Below, piece after piece: positions 44,609 through 52,851 of a DNA stretch of 64,000 bases. This DNA comes from UBA2377 sp964525935. GTDB lineage: Bacteria; Verrucomicrobiota; Verrucomicrobiia; Opitutales; Opitutaceae. The notes beneath the pieces are model-generated. The model saw only the letters and a program-made list of their open reading frames with translations. It searched no databases and was not told where the DNA came from. Within the stretch, counting starts at the first letter, position 1, and the number at the start of each line of letters is the position of its first letter. The translations under genes were made by a program, and so were the position numbers. The DNA is taken from NCBI GenBank assembly GCA_964525935.1, contig CAZGJZ010000011.1, positions 78,062 to 142,061 on the forward strand, given 5' to 3'.

Positions 44609-46465
44609 ATGCGCGAACACGCCGCCTGCTTCCATAATCTTGAGTGGCCGTCTGCAGGCGACCAGCTCGCCGGCCCGGTCGTCTGGTTGCGTGGGTGGAT
44701 CGTCGGCAAGCCCGGCTACGACTTCGTGGATATCCGCGTCCTGCACGCCAGCGGCACACACCGCGGTGTGCTCGGCTTGCCCCGCACCGATCTCGCCGCC
44801 CATTTCAAGTCTTCGCGTCCATGGCTGCCTGCCGAATTCATTCTCGGCGTGCCGGTCGACAATGGCCCGGTCACACTCATGTTGGAGGCGCTGGACGCCC
44901 GCGGCACGTGGCATGAACTGACGGCCATCGATCTGCTCATCATGCCCGGTGGCACGCCTGCTCCGCGCATTGAAGGCCGGCTTGAAATCTCGACCGACGG
45001 CACTTGGACCGTTCGCGACGCGCATCATCCTTTCCACGGTCATCTCGACCAACCCGGTCCGGCGCCACAACCCCAACAAGGCCGGGCGCCGGTCTTCGGT
45101 TGGTTGCTCGATCAAACCCGTCCCCTCGCCGCCGTCCTCGCCACCACCGATACGCTCGTCTTCAATCACCTTGAGCACAGTCTGACCGATCCGACGCTTG
45201 CCGCCAAAGTGCCGCAACTTCCCGCCGCGCGCCTTGCGCGCCTGCGCGGCGCAGTGGACCTGCCGGCAAATCTGGCGCCACCCGCCTGCCTGCGCGTGTA
45301 TGCGATCTCTCCCGACGGAACCCCGGCACTGTGCTTTGCCCAGCGACTCGCCCCCGTAATCCCGCCGCCTCCCGTCCCGATCCCGCCGCTGGACTATCCT
45401 CCGGTATCACCGCGCAAATTAACGGCGCTCCCTTCCGGTCGTCCCCGACGCGTGCTCCTTGTCCTGCGCAGCCTCTGGCCCAATGATGCCACCTTGCGGG
45501 CCCTCGACATCGCCCGACACCTCACCGCTTCGAGCCAATGGGCTGCGCGCGTGGTGAGCACCGAGGATGGCCCGCTGCGGCGCGACTTCGAGCAGGCCGG
45601 CGTTGAATCGCTCGTCGTCAACCCCGAGGCGCTTTTTGCTGCACCCGACGAGGCCGCCATGCAACACGCGCTTGATGGCTTGCGACGCCAAATCTGGTGG
45701 TCGCATCTCGATGTCGTGGTGGTTTTCGATCCGATCTGCGGCTGGGCGATCCGGCTCGCCCGAAGCCGAGGTATCCCCGTGTTGTTCGATTGCCAAACCG
45801 ATGCGCCGATGACCGTGGATCCCACCGCCATTCCCGCGGTGCAGTCGCTCCTCCGCAGCAGCTGGCGCGAGGCCTCGATCGTCTGCTTTGCCTCCGCGGC
45901 TGCCGCGCTTGCGCAGACCGCCCAACTCGCCGACCGGAAGGCCACGATTATTCCGCAGTGGCACACTCCCGACCTCACCATTTCCGCCGACCGCCGCGTA
46001 GGTATCGTCCCCCTGCGCGTGATTGACTGGGTCGCGCGTTATCACCCGGAAGTCGCCGCCCGTTGGACCTTCCGTCAAGGACCCTCCGGCCTGAACCAGG
46101 CCGAGCAACTCGCCCGACAAGACGATGCGTTCAACGCCCCGGTATTGCACCGCACCGCCGATTGGAGCGTAGCGGACGCAAGCCTTGTCCTCGGCCCGCT
46201 TTTCGCCCGCGGACCGCTTCGTCCTACCCTCGATGCCGCCGTGCTCGGCCTGCCGGTGGCCGCTCCGCGCTCCCCGACGACCGAAGAATGGTTCGCTGGC
46301 ACAAACCTGCCGCTTGTCGCCGACAACGATCCGCTCGCCCTCGTGCAAACCTTGCTGAACCCCATCGCTTCGCCAGCGCCGGCACTCCGCGCGCGACATG
46401 ATCCGCAGACGCTGCTTCCTCGCTGGGCCGCCCTGCTTGCCACCGCTGCCGCCACGCATGGTTGA
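44609..46465 (+). CDS. GW-module protein with degenerate GT4 domain
   Basis: A 618-residue protein. GW module 1 is at about residues 5-110 (VWLRGWIVGKPG, LPRTDLAAHFKSSR) and module 2 at 140-245 (APVFGWLLDQT), with the linker PFHGHLDQP. The following GT-B-like region (about 270-610) begins RVLLVLRSLWPNDATLRALDIARHL and keeps EDGPLRRDFEQAGVES, aligning with its sisters. It lacks the CERKGQH motif, and the E-x7-E region is replaced by RPTLDAAVLGLPVAAP. It therefore probably lost catalysis and may bind glycan or a partner. It is not disrupted by stops or frameshifts. Confidence 0.85.
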   Translation: MREHAACFHNLEWPSAGDQLAGPVVWLRGWIVGKPGYDFVDIRVLHASGTHRGVLGLPRTDLAAHFKSSRPWLPAEFILGVPVDNGPVTLMLEALDARGTWHELTAIDLLIMPGGTPAPRIEGRLEISTDGTWTVRDAHHPFHGHLDQPGPAPQPQQGRAPVFGWLLDQTRPLAAVLATTDTLVFNHLEHSLTDPTLAAKVPQLPAARLARLRGAVDLPANLAPPACLRVYAISPDGTPALCFAQRLAPVIPPPPVPIPPLDYPPVSPRKLTALPSGRPRRVLLVLRSLWPNDATLRALDIARHLTASSQWAARVVSTEDGPLRRDFEQAGVESLVVNPEALFAAPDEAAMQHALDGLRRQIWWSHLDVVVVFDPICGWAIRLARSRGIPVLFDCQTDAPMTVDPTAIPAVQSLLRSSWREASIVCFASAAAALAQTAQLADRKATIIPQWHTPDLTISADRRVGIVPLRVIDWVARYHPEVAARWTFRQGPSGLNQAEQLARQDDAFNAPVLHRTADWSVADASLVLGPLFARGPLRPTLDAAVLGLPVAAPRSPTTEEWFAGTNLPLVADNDPLALVQTLLNPIASPAPALRARHDPQTLLPRWAALLATAAATHG

Positions 46466-46513
46466 GGGCTTGCCCCCCGCAACGCGCTCGGCTTTGGTTC
46501 GACGTTTATCCGC

Positions 46514-49500
46514 GTGAACGAAAACGATTCCTATATCTTCGACGTCGAACTGCCCGTGAAATGGGCCTTCACCGGCGAACCGACATGGATCAGTGGATGG
46601 TTTCTTTCCAAGACTGAGGCGTATTTCACCGACCTGCGTGCCGTCACCGGCGGCGTCGTGCACCTCGGTATTCTCGGCATTCCGCGGCCCGATGTCGAAG
46701 AACGCCACCGCGGCCGGATCGGCCTGCCCTACGCCGGGTTTGTCATCCAAGTCCGGCCGCCGCTCGGCGCCAAAGATCTACGGATCGAACTGCTCGACCA
46801 CGGCGGCAACTGGGTCGAGATCTGGCGCACTAAAATCAAAGTTCGCTGGGGACCGCGCCCTGGCGGACGGCTCCATGCCGCCATTGTGCCGGACCAGTTG
46901 CGCAAGCTTCTGCAGGCCCGGCGAGCCGATCCTGCTGCCGACCTCGCGTCCGTCGCCCGCCGACTCGCCCGCGAGGCGGCCGTCGTCCCACTCGACACTT
47001 TGCCCAGCCCGCCGTTTTTCGGCGCGCTCGAACGGCCCATGCTCACCGGCGGCTCCCAATTCGGCAAACTGCAGGTTGAAGGCTGGATCATTCACAAGGA
47101 ACAACGCATTCGCCGGCTCATCGCCTCCACCCATCCGCTCATTGAAGTCGAGATGGACTACGGCGATCGCGAGCGGGCTGACGCCGGCCGGATGTTCCCC
47201 GACCATCCTCACGCCGCTCGCTCACAATATTTCGGCATGGTCGATATCGACGAGCAAGCCGCCGACCCCGCCTTCCTTAAGATCTTCGCCGAACTCGAAG
47301 ACGGCACCCGTCACCTGGTGTTTAACCGCCGTTTTTATCAACGCGGCTGCACCCAGGAGGAAAAGCCGATGCCGGAGTTCAGTCGTTCGGTTTTCTGGGA
47401 AGCCGCCTGGACCTTCGCCGCCGCCTGCCGCGCCGAGGGCATCCGGCTCGGCGGTCTCCGCCAATACTGGCGCCAATGCCAGGCGGCCTACAAATTATTC
47501 GCCCGCTTCGCTCCGCGCTCGCTCGCTCATCTCACCACGCGCACTCCCGACCCCTATCTTGCGTGGCAGCACACCCACGGATTGACGCCACGCCTTCGCG
47601 CCATGCTGGAAACCGCCGCAAGCCAGGCTGGCACCGCGCGGCCCGAATTTACCCTGCTCATTGATACCCGCGACTGCACCGCCAGCCAGCTCAGCGAGCT
47701 GGCGGACTCGCTGCGCGCCCAGATTTATCCTCACTGGCAGGCGTGGTTTGTCGGCGACGCTGGCGCGCCCAGCGGTGATCCCCGCTTCCACGCCCAGCGG
47801 CCGGAATCCGCGAAACAATTCGCCGCCGCCCTCAATACCGCCGCCAAGGCCGGCCCCGGCACCCACCTGACTTTGCTGCCCGGACACTCCCGCCTGAGTC
47901 CGGATGCCCTCGCCGAAATCGCCCGCGCTCTCGCCGCCGACCCGCAACTCGAGCTCATCTACACCGACGAAGACCGGATGGACGATGCCGGCATGCGCAG
48001 CGAACCGAATTTCAAGCCCGCATGGAGTCCCGCGCTCGCCGATTCCGGTCTCTTTCCCGGACATCTCTCTGCGATTAGATACGATGGATTCCTCGCGCGC
48101 GGCGGCTTCCGCGAGAACTTAGCGCTACTGCCTTGGCTGGATGTGCTGCACCGGCTCGGCGACCAGTTCGATCCCGCCAAAGTCGCACACTTGCCGCTGG
48201 TCTGCCATCACGCCCGCGCCTCCGTGCCGCGCCAAACCCCGCCTGGCGACCGCTCCGTCGAAGAAGCACGCAAATCGCTCGTCGATGCCGCCCAGCGCCG
48301 CGGCCGCCACGGCTCTCCTTTCCTTCCCGAGTTCGGCCATCACCAACAGATCCGCTTTCACCAATTTCGCCCCGAGCCCGGCATCCTCGCCCGGTTTCCC
48401 GTCACCATAGTCATTCCGACCCGTGACCGGTTGCACCTCTTACAGGAGTGCATCGAGCTCCTCGACGAAACCGTCGACTGGCGTCATGTGAAACTCGTCA
48501 TCGCCGACGACCATTCGCGCGATACCGACGCGGTAAACTACCTTGCTGCGATTCAAAAACGTGCCGACCTGCGCTGCGTGGTCGTGCGACCGGCAGATCG
48601 CTCGGCGCCGTTCAACTATTCGAATCTCGTCAATCTCGCGCTACCCCACCTCGACACACCGCTGGTGCTGCACCTGAACAACGACGTCAACGCGCTCGAA
48701 CCTGGCTGGCTCGAGGAGATGGCCACCTGGTTCCTGCAACCCGACGTCGGGGTCGTCGGCGCCAAACTGGTTTATCCCGACAAGACGCTCAATCACACCG
48801 GCATCATCATTGGTCCACACGGCGGCCTCGCCGACACCCCTTTCGCCAAGGCGGACCCCGCCACTGTGCCCGCGGTCTGGCACGCCGCGGCCCGCGAGGT
48901 CTCTGCCGTGACCGGGGCCTGTCTCCTGACGCGGACCGATCTTTATCGTGAGCTCGGTGGTTTCGACGAAAAGGATTTCGGCGTGGCCTACAACGATGTG
49001 GACTACTGCCTGCGCGCGCGCGCCGCGGGCCGCCGGGTGATTTACACGCCCCAAGCGAAGCTCATGCACTGGGGCAGCGCCACGCGTGGCGTCACATTCG
49101 ACGACGCCGAGCACATCGCCTTTGCCCGCCGGTATCCTGCCTATCGCGATCCGTATCTTAGCCACCACCTCGCGCTGACCAACGGCCGTTTGCACACCAC
49201 CGCTTCCACTCCCGTGCGCAGCAACCGCGCCGGCAAACTGCGGTTATTACTGCTCACGCATAATCTCAACCTCGAGGGCGCGCCGCTCTTCCTCCTCGAA
49301 TACGCCACCTGGATGGTGCGTGAGGCGGGCTTCACCGTCGAGGTGCTGGCCTCCCGGGACGGCCCGCTGCGCTCTTCCTATGAGGCGCTCGGCGCCCGCA
49401 TCACGATCGTCGATCCGGTCCCGCTCTATTCCTCACTCGATGAAGAGATGTTTCAGCACCGCTTGACCGATATCCAACTTCAGGTCGAGTGGGACCAAAT

Positions 49501-50395
49501 CGACTTGGTGGTCTGCAACACCCTCGTGAGCTTTTGGGGCGTCCACCTGGCCGCCCGTGTCGGCAAGCCTTCGCTTTTCTACATTCACGAAAGCTCGACG
49601 ATCTTCCGTTTCTTCGAGCGCATGATCGAACTCGCCCTCCACCCGCTCGTGGCGGACGCCTTTCACCGCGCCACTCGCGCGCTCTTTCTCTGCGACGCCA
49701 CCCGCGCCTACTACGAGGATCACAACATCAACGGCAACTACCGCATTGTCCCGAGTTGGATCAACCTCGATGCCATCGAGTCCTTCCGGGCCACTCACCC
49801 CCGTGCCGCCATGCGGCGCAAACACGGCTTCGCCGACGACGAAATCATCATCGCCAACATCGGCACGGTCTGTGAGCGCAAGGGCCAGCACGTTTTCCTC
49901 CGCGCGATCGAGCACTTCAACCGCCAGGGCCACCGCGGCAAATTCCGCTTCGTCATGGTCGGCGCCCGGCCCGGAATTTATCTCGACCTGCTCAAGCGCG
50001 ACCTCGCCCGGCTTGCCCTCCCCAACGTCACGTTCATCCCCGAAACGCGCGAGGTTTTCGACTTCTTCGTCGCCGCCGACCAATTCGTCTGCACCAGCTA
50101 CGAGGAATCTTTTCCCCGTGTGATCATGGAGGCGATGGCCTTCCACACCCCGATCGTCACGACCGATGTGCACGGTATCGTCGACATCATCGGCCAGCGC
50201 CAGCACGGTTACCTTGTAAAGCCCGGCGACCACCTCGCCCTCTCGCGCATGATGTGGACCTGTCTTGCCAAGGAGCAGAGTGGCAAATCGCTCACGCCGA
50301 CCGCCTATTCCAAGGCGCTACGCTACTACGACCACCGCAAGGTTCTGCCCTTCCACGTTGACCTCGCCCGCGAGGCTTGGATTGCGCATTCGTGA
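46514..50395 (+). CDS. Giant GW-module protein with two GT2-like and one GT4 domain
   Basis: A 1293-residue protein from GTG 46514. GW modules are at about 8-115 (TWISGWFLSKTE, IPRPD, YAGFVIQV) and 185-275 (LQVEGWIIHKE, YFGMVDI, FAELEDGTRH), with the linker PPFFGALERP. The first GT2-like region (about 372-600) has lost its metal motif: LLPGHSRLSP stands where sisters have LLDHDD. The second GT2 (about 630-870) is intact (VIPTRDRLHL, NYSNLVNLA, LHLNNDV, NDVDYCLRA). GT4 (about 905-1290) has NLNLEGAPLFLLEYATWM, TVCERKGQHVF and E-x7-E in EESFPRVIMEAMAFH. The order matches the gene at 27415, so the two are probably ancient duplicates. Confidence 0.92.
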   Translation: MNENDSYIFDVELPVKWAFTGEPTWISGWFLSKTEAYFTDLRAVTGGVVHLGILGIPRPDVEERHRGRIGLPYAGFVIQVRPPLGAKDLRIELLDHGGNWVEIWRTKIKVRWGPRPGGRLHAAIVPDQLRKLLQARRADPAADLASVARRLAREAAVVPLDTLPSPPFFGALERPMLTGGSQFGKLQVEGWIIHKEQRIRRLIASTHPLIEVEMDYGDRERADAGRMFPDHPHAARSQYFGMVDIDEQAADPAFLKIFAELEDGTRHLVFNRRFYQRGCTQEEKPMPEFSRSVFWEAAWTFAAACRAEGIRLGGLRQYWRQCQAAYKLFARFAPRSLAHLTTRTPDPYLAWQHTHGLTPRLRAMLETAASQAGTARPEFTLLIDTRDCTASQLSELADSLRAQIYPHWQAWFVGDAGAPSGDPRFHAQRPESAKQFAAALNTAAKAGPGTHLTLLPGHSRLSPDALAEIARALAADPQLELIYTDEDRMDDAGMRSEPNFKPAWSPALADSGLFPGHLSAIRYDGFLARGGFRENLALLPWLDVLHRLGDQFDPAKVAHLPLVCHHARASVPRQTPPGDRSVEEARKSLVDAAQRRGRHGSPFLPEFGHHQQIRFHQFRPEPGILARFPVTIVIPTRDRLHLLQECIELLDETVDWRHVKLVIADDHSRDTDAVNYLAAIQKRADLRCVVVRPADRSAPFNYSNLVNLALPHLDTPLVLHLNNDVNALEPGWLEEMATWFLQPDVGVVGAKLVYPDKTLNHTGIIIGPHGGLADTPFAKADPATVPAVWHAAAREVSAVTGACLLTRTDLYRELGGFDEKDFGVAYNDVDYCLRARAAGRRVIYTPQAKLMHWGSATRGVTFDDAEHIAFARRYPAYRDPYLSHHLALTNGRLHTTASTPVRSNRAGKLRLLLLTHNLNLEGAPLFLLEYATWMVREAGFTVEVLASRDGPLRSSYEALGARITIVDPVPLYSSLDEEMFQHRLTDIQLQVEWDQIDLVVCNTLVSFWGVHLAARVGKPSLFYIHESSTIFRFFERMIELALHPLVADAFHRATRALFLCDATRAYYEDHNINGNYRIVPSWINLDAIESFRATHPRAAMRRKHGFADDEIIIANIGTVCERKGQHVFLRAIEHFNRQGHRGKFRFVMVGARPGIYLDLLKRDLARLALPNVTFIPETREVFDFFVAADQFVCTSYEESFPRVIMEAMAFHTPIVTTDVHGIVDIIGQRQHGYLVKPGDHLALSRMMWTCLAKEQSGKSLTPTAYSKALRYYDHRKVLPFHVDLAREAWIAHS

Positions 50396-50473
50396 GCATC
50401 GGCAACCTCCACCGCGTCAGCCTCATTTCATGAGACGCACCTCGTCGCTTGCTCCAGCGAGATAAACCGATCC

Positions 50474-52825
50474 ATGAATTCCGCCCGTCCTTCCACCCTT
50501 AATTGGATCTTCCGCATACTCGGGTTCATCGGCTTGGCGATGGCTGCGTTCGTGCCGCCCAACGTGCCCTCGCTCGGCCTCGACGCGTCCTGGCAAATGG
50601 CCTTGGGGCAGTTTTTCACGGAAGGCCGTCAGTTCGGCACCGAAGTAATTTTCACCTATGGGCCGTTAGGCTGGACGACGAGTAACATGTATTGGGGACA
50701 ACAATGGGCTGCCCTGGTCGGGTGGCATTGTGCCGTCGCCCTGGCCATGGCCGCCTTGGCTTTGTGGAGCGCGCTTCAACTGTCGCCGCTGCGGCGCACG
50801 TTTTTCCTGCTTTTTTTATTCCTCATCGGCCTGAGAAATGAAGATACCCAACAGCAGATTGCCATCGTGCTAATCGGCCTCGAACTGATCCGGCGCGCCA
50901 ACCGCCCCTGGCATTGGACGTCCGCCGCTTTCATCAGCGTTCTCGTCGTGTTTTCCCTCGGCAAGTTCACAAACCTCACCCTGGCCGCCGCTTTCATTTT
51001 TTTAGCCAGCTGCGCGCCCTTGCGGCTGCGCGACTGGCGTTCAGCCCTGCGGACACCCGTTTGGTTTTTCGGGTTGTTCGTTTTGGGCTGGATACTCTGT
51101 GGACAGAATCCACTCCACCTCCCGGCCTACGCAATCAACTCATGGGAGATTAGCAGTGGATATCAGGATGCGATGGGCTGGTCCTGCCCCAGCCTGCAAC
51201 TTTATCACGGACTAGCGGTAACTGCGGTCATGATTGTCTATCTAGGAGTGAATGCGATGACCTCCGCAGACCGTCTGCGCAGCCTGCCCCTGACGCTGGC
51301 CGTGGCGGCCTATCTTTTTCTGAGTTGGAAACACGGGTTCGTGCGCGCCGACGGCCACCAACTCATCTTCTATTTCGCCGCACTTTTCATCGTGGTCGGT
51401 TCCCCCTTCCTGCTGGAAGATGGGCCCCGCTTACGCTGGTTCAAACAGGCGGTCCTGCTCGTTGCCGCGTTGCTGGCGCTACGTGGCGCAGAACTTGCGG
51501 CGCCGGGTTTGGGGCGCAACACCCTGCCCGCCCTGAAGGAAAAAACGCGGCAACAATTCGACTTGCTGCTTCATCCCGTGACCAGCCGTCAGGGTTACGA
51601 CTGGGTTTTGGAATCGTTGCGCAAGGAAGTAGATCTCCCCCTGACTCGCCAGGTAGTCGGCGATCGCCCACTCGACGTCCTCGGCTTTGAGCAGAACGTC
51701 GCGATGATCAACCAGCTCAACTATACGCCGCGGCCGGTTTTCCAAAGCTACCTGGCCTATACGCCACGCCTGGCCAGGCTGAATCTCGATCACTATCTTT
51801 CCGATCAAGCCCCCGAATTCGTTCTCCTCAAACTCGATCCCGTCGACGGCCGGCTCGCCATGATGGAGGACGCCCTCCTGATCGACCTGCTTACGACGCG
51901 CTACACCTATCTTTTCACCGAACACGGATTATCACTCTGGCAGCGCAAATCGGCCCCCACTGCCCCGGCCGCCCTCCACCAGCCGGTGCGCACCCTGAAA
52001 GTCCAACTCGGTGAAGCCATCGACCTAGCCGATCTGCGCGACCAACTGGTGTGGGTGCGCATCGACTACCGGTTGAGCCTGCTCGGCCACTTGCGCCGCT
52101 TTCTATTCAAACCTCCGCAGGTGCGCCTGAGCGTGACGGACGAAACGGGCAACACCTCTAATTACCGTCTGCCTGCACCCATGGGTAAAACCGGATTCCT
52201 GGTGAACCCCGTCATCCGCGACGTGGCTGAATTCCTGCGCGCCGCCAATGGTGAAGGAGGACGCCGGGTGCTTTCTCTTGCCATAGATTCATCTCCCCAA
52301 GACCGCGACTGCCTGCAGGGCGAAATAACGGTATCCTTGGAAACCGTGCCCGTCACCCCCGGTGCCGGCTGGGCCGCCCTGTCGCTCGGCGATCCCGCTC
52401 TGCCCCTGACCTTCGTGCGCGGGCACGCCCCGTTTGGCACCCAGCTCTCGCAGGTCGGGGGCGCCTTGGAATACTTTGCGCATGCTCCCTCAACGCTGGT
52501 TTATCGGCCAGCCGCTGGCGCCGCTTATCTCCAGGGCGAATTCGGCCTCTACGCGGGCGCCTATGCTGACAGCAATAGCGGCGCCAGCGACGGCGCCGAA
52601 TTCCTCGTGCGCTGGCGCACTCCGGATGGCCATGAGGAGATCCTGTTTCGCCGTCTCCTGCAGCCAGTCTCAAATCCGGCCGATCGTGGCCTTCAAGCCT
52701 TTCGGGTGCCGTTGCCAGCCGCAGCCGATGGCGAACTGGAGTTCGTCACCACCTCCGGCCCGAATGCGAACTCCGCCAGCGACTGGACCTATTGGCGGGG
52801 CCTGCACTTGGAAAATTCCCGCTAG
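50474..52825 (+). CDS. Membrane protein, FTYGPLG/WKHG family, possible GT-C transferase
   Basis: A 783-residue protein, about half identical by eye to the next gene. The first roughly 340 residues contain nine or ten membrane helices. Conserved polar motifs sit in loops: LDASWQMALGQFF, EVIFTYGPLGW, CGQNPL, GYQDAMGWSCPS and WKHGFVRADGHQ. A periplasmic region follows, with a beta domain (FLFKPPQVRLSVTD, GFLVNPVI) and the C-terminal TDG/DRG/DW module (ASDGAEFLVRW, VSNPADRGLQ, SDWTYWRGL) shared with the GT39 genes. Topology and context suggest a GT-C fold sugar transferase, but I do not recognise a characterised family. Confidence 0.8.
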   Translation: MNSARPSTLNWIFRILGFIGLAMAAFVPPNVPSLGLDASWQMALGQFFTEGRQFGTEVIFTYGPLGWTTSNMYWGQQWAALVGWHCAVALAMAALALWSALQLSPLRRTFFLLFLFLIGLRNEDTQQQIAIVLIGLELIRRANRPWHWTSAAFISVLVVFSLGKFTNLTLAAAFIFLASCAPLRLRDWRSALRTPVWFFGLFVLGWILCGQNPLHLPAYAINSWEISSGYQDAMGWSCPSLQLYHGLAVTAVMIVYLGVNAMTSADRLRSLPLTLAVAAYLFLSWKHGFVRADGHQLIFYFAALFIVVGSPFLLEDGPRLRWFKQAVLLVAALLALRGAELAAPGLGRNTLPALKEKTRQQFDLLLHPVTSRQGYDWVLESLRKEVDLPLTRQVVGDRPLDVLGFEQNVAMINQLNYTPRPVFQSYLAYTPRLARLNLDHYLSDQAPEFVLLKLDPVDGRLAMMEDALLIDLLTTRYTYLFTEHGLSLWQRKSAPTAPAALHQPVRTLKVQLGEAIDLADLRDQLVWVRIDYRLSLLGHLRRFLFKPPQVRLSVTDETGNTSNYRLPAPMGKTGFLVNPVIRDVAEFLRAANGEGGRRVLSLAIDSSPQDRDCLQGEITVSLETVPVTPGAGWAALSLGDPALPLTFVRGHAPFGTQLSQVGGALEYFAHAPSTLVYRPAAGAAYLQGEFGLYAGAYADSNSGASDGAEFLVRWRTPDGHEEILFRRLLQPVSNPADRGLQAFRVPLPAAADGELEFVTTSGPNANSASDWTYWRGLHLENSR

Positions 52826-52851
52826 ACGAGCCGTCCCTCCGGACCTAGCTA

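Noticed and set aside
45419..46750. Minus-strand open frame of 443 codons across two plus-strand genes
   Set aside because: Overlaps the GW-module genes on the other strand and shows no family features.
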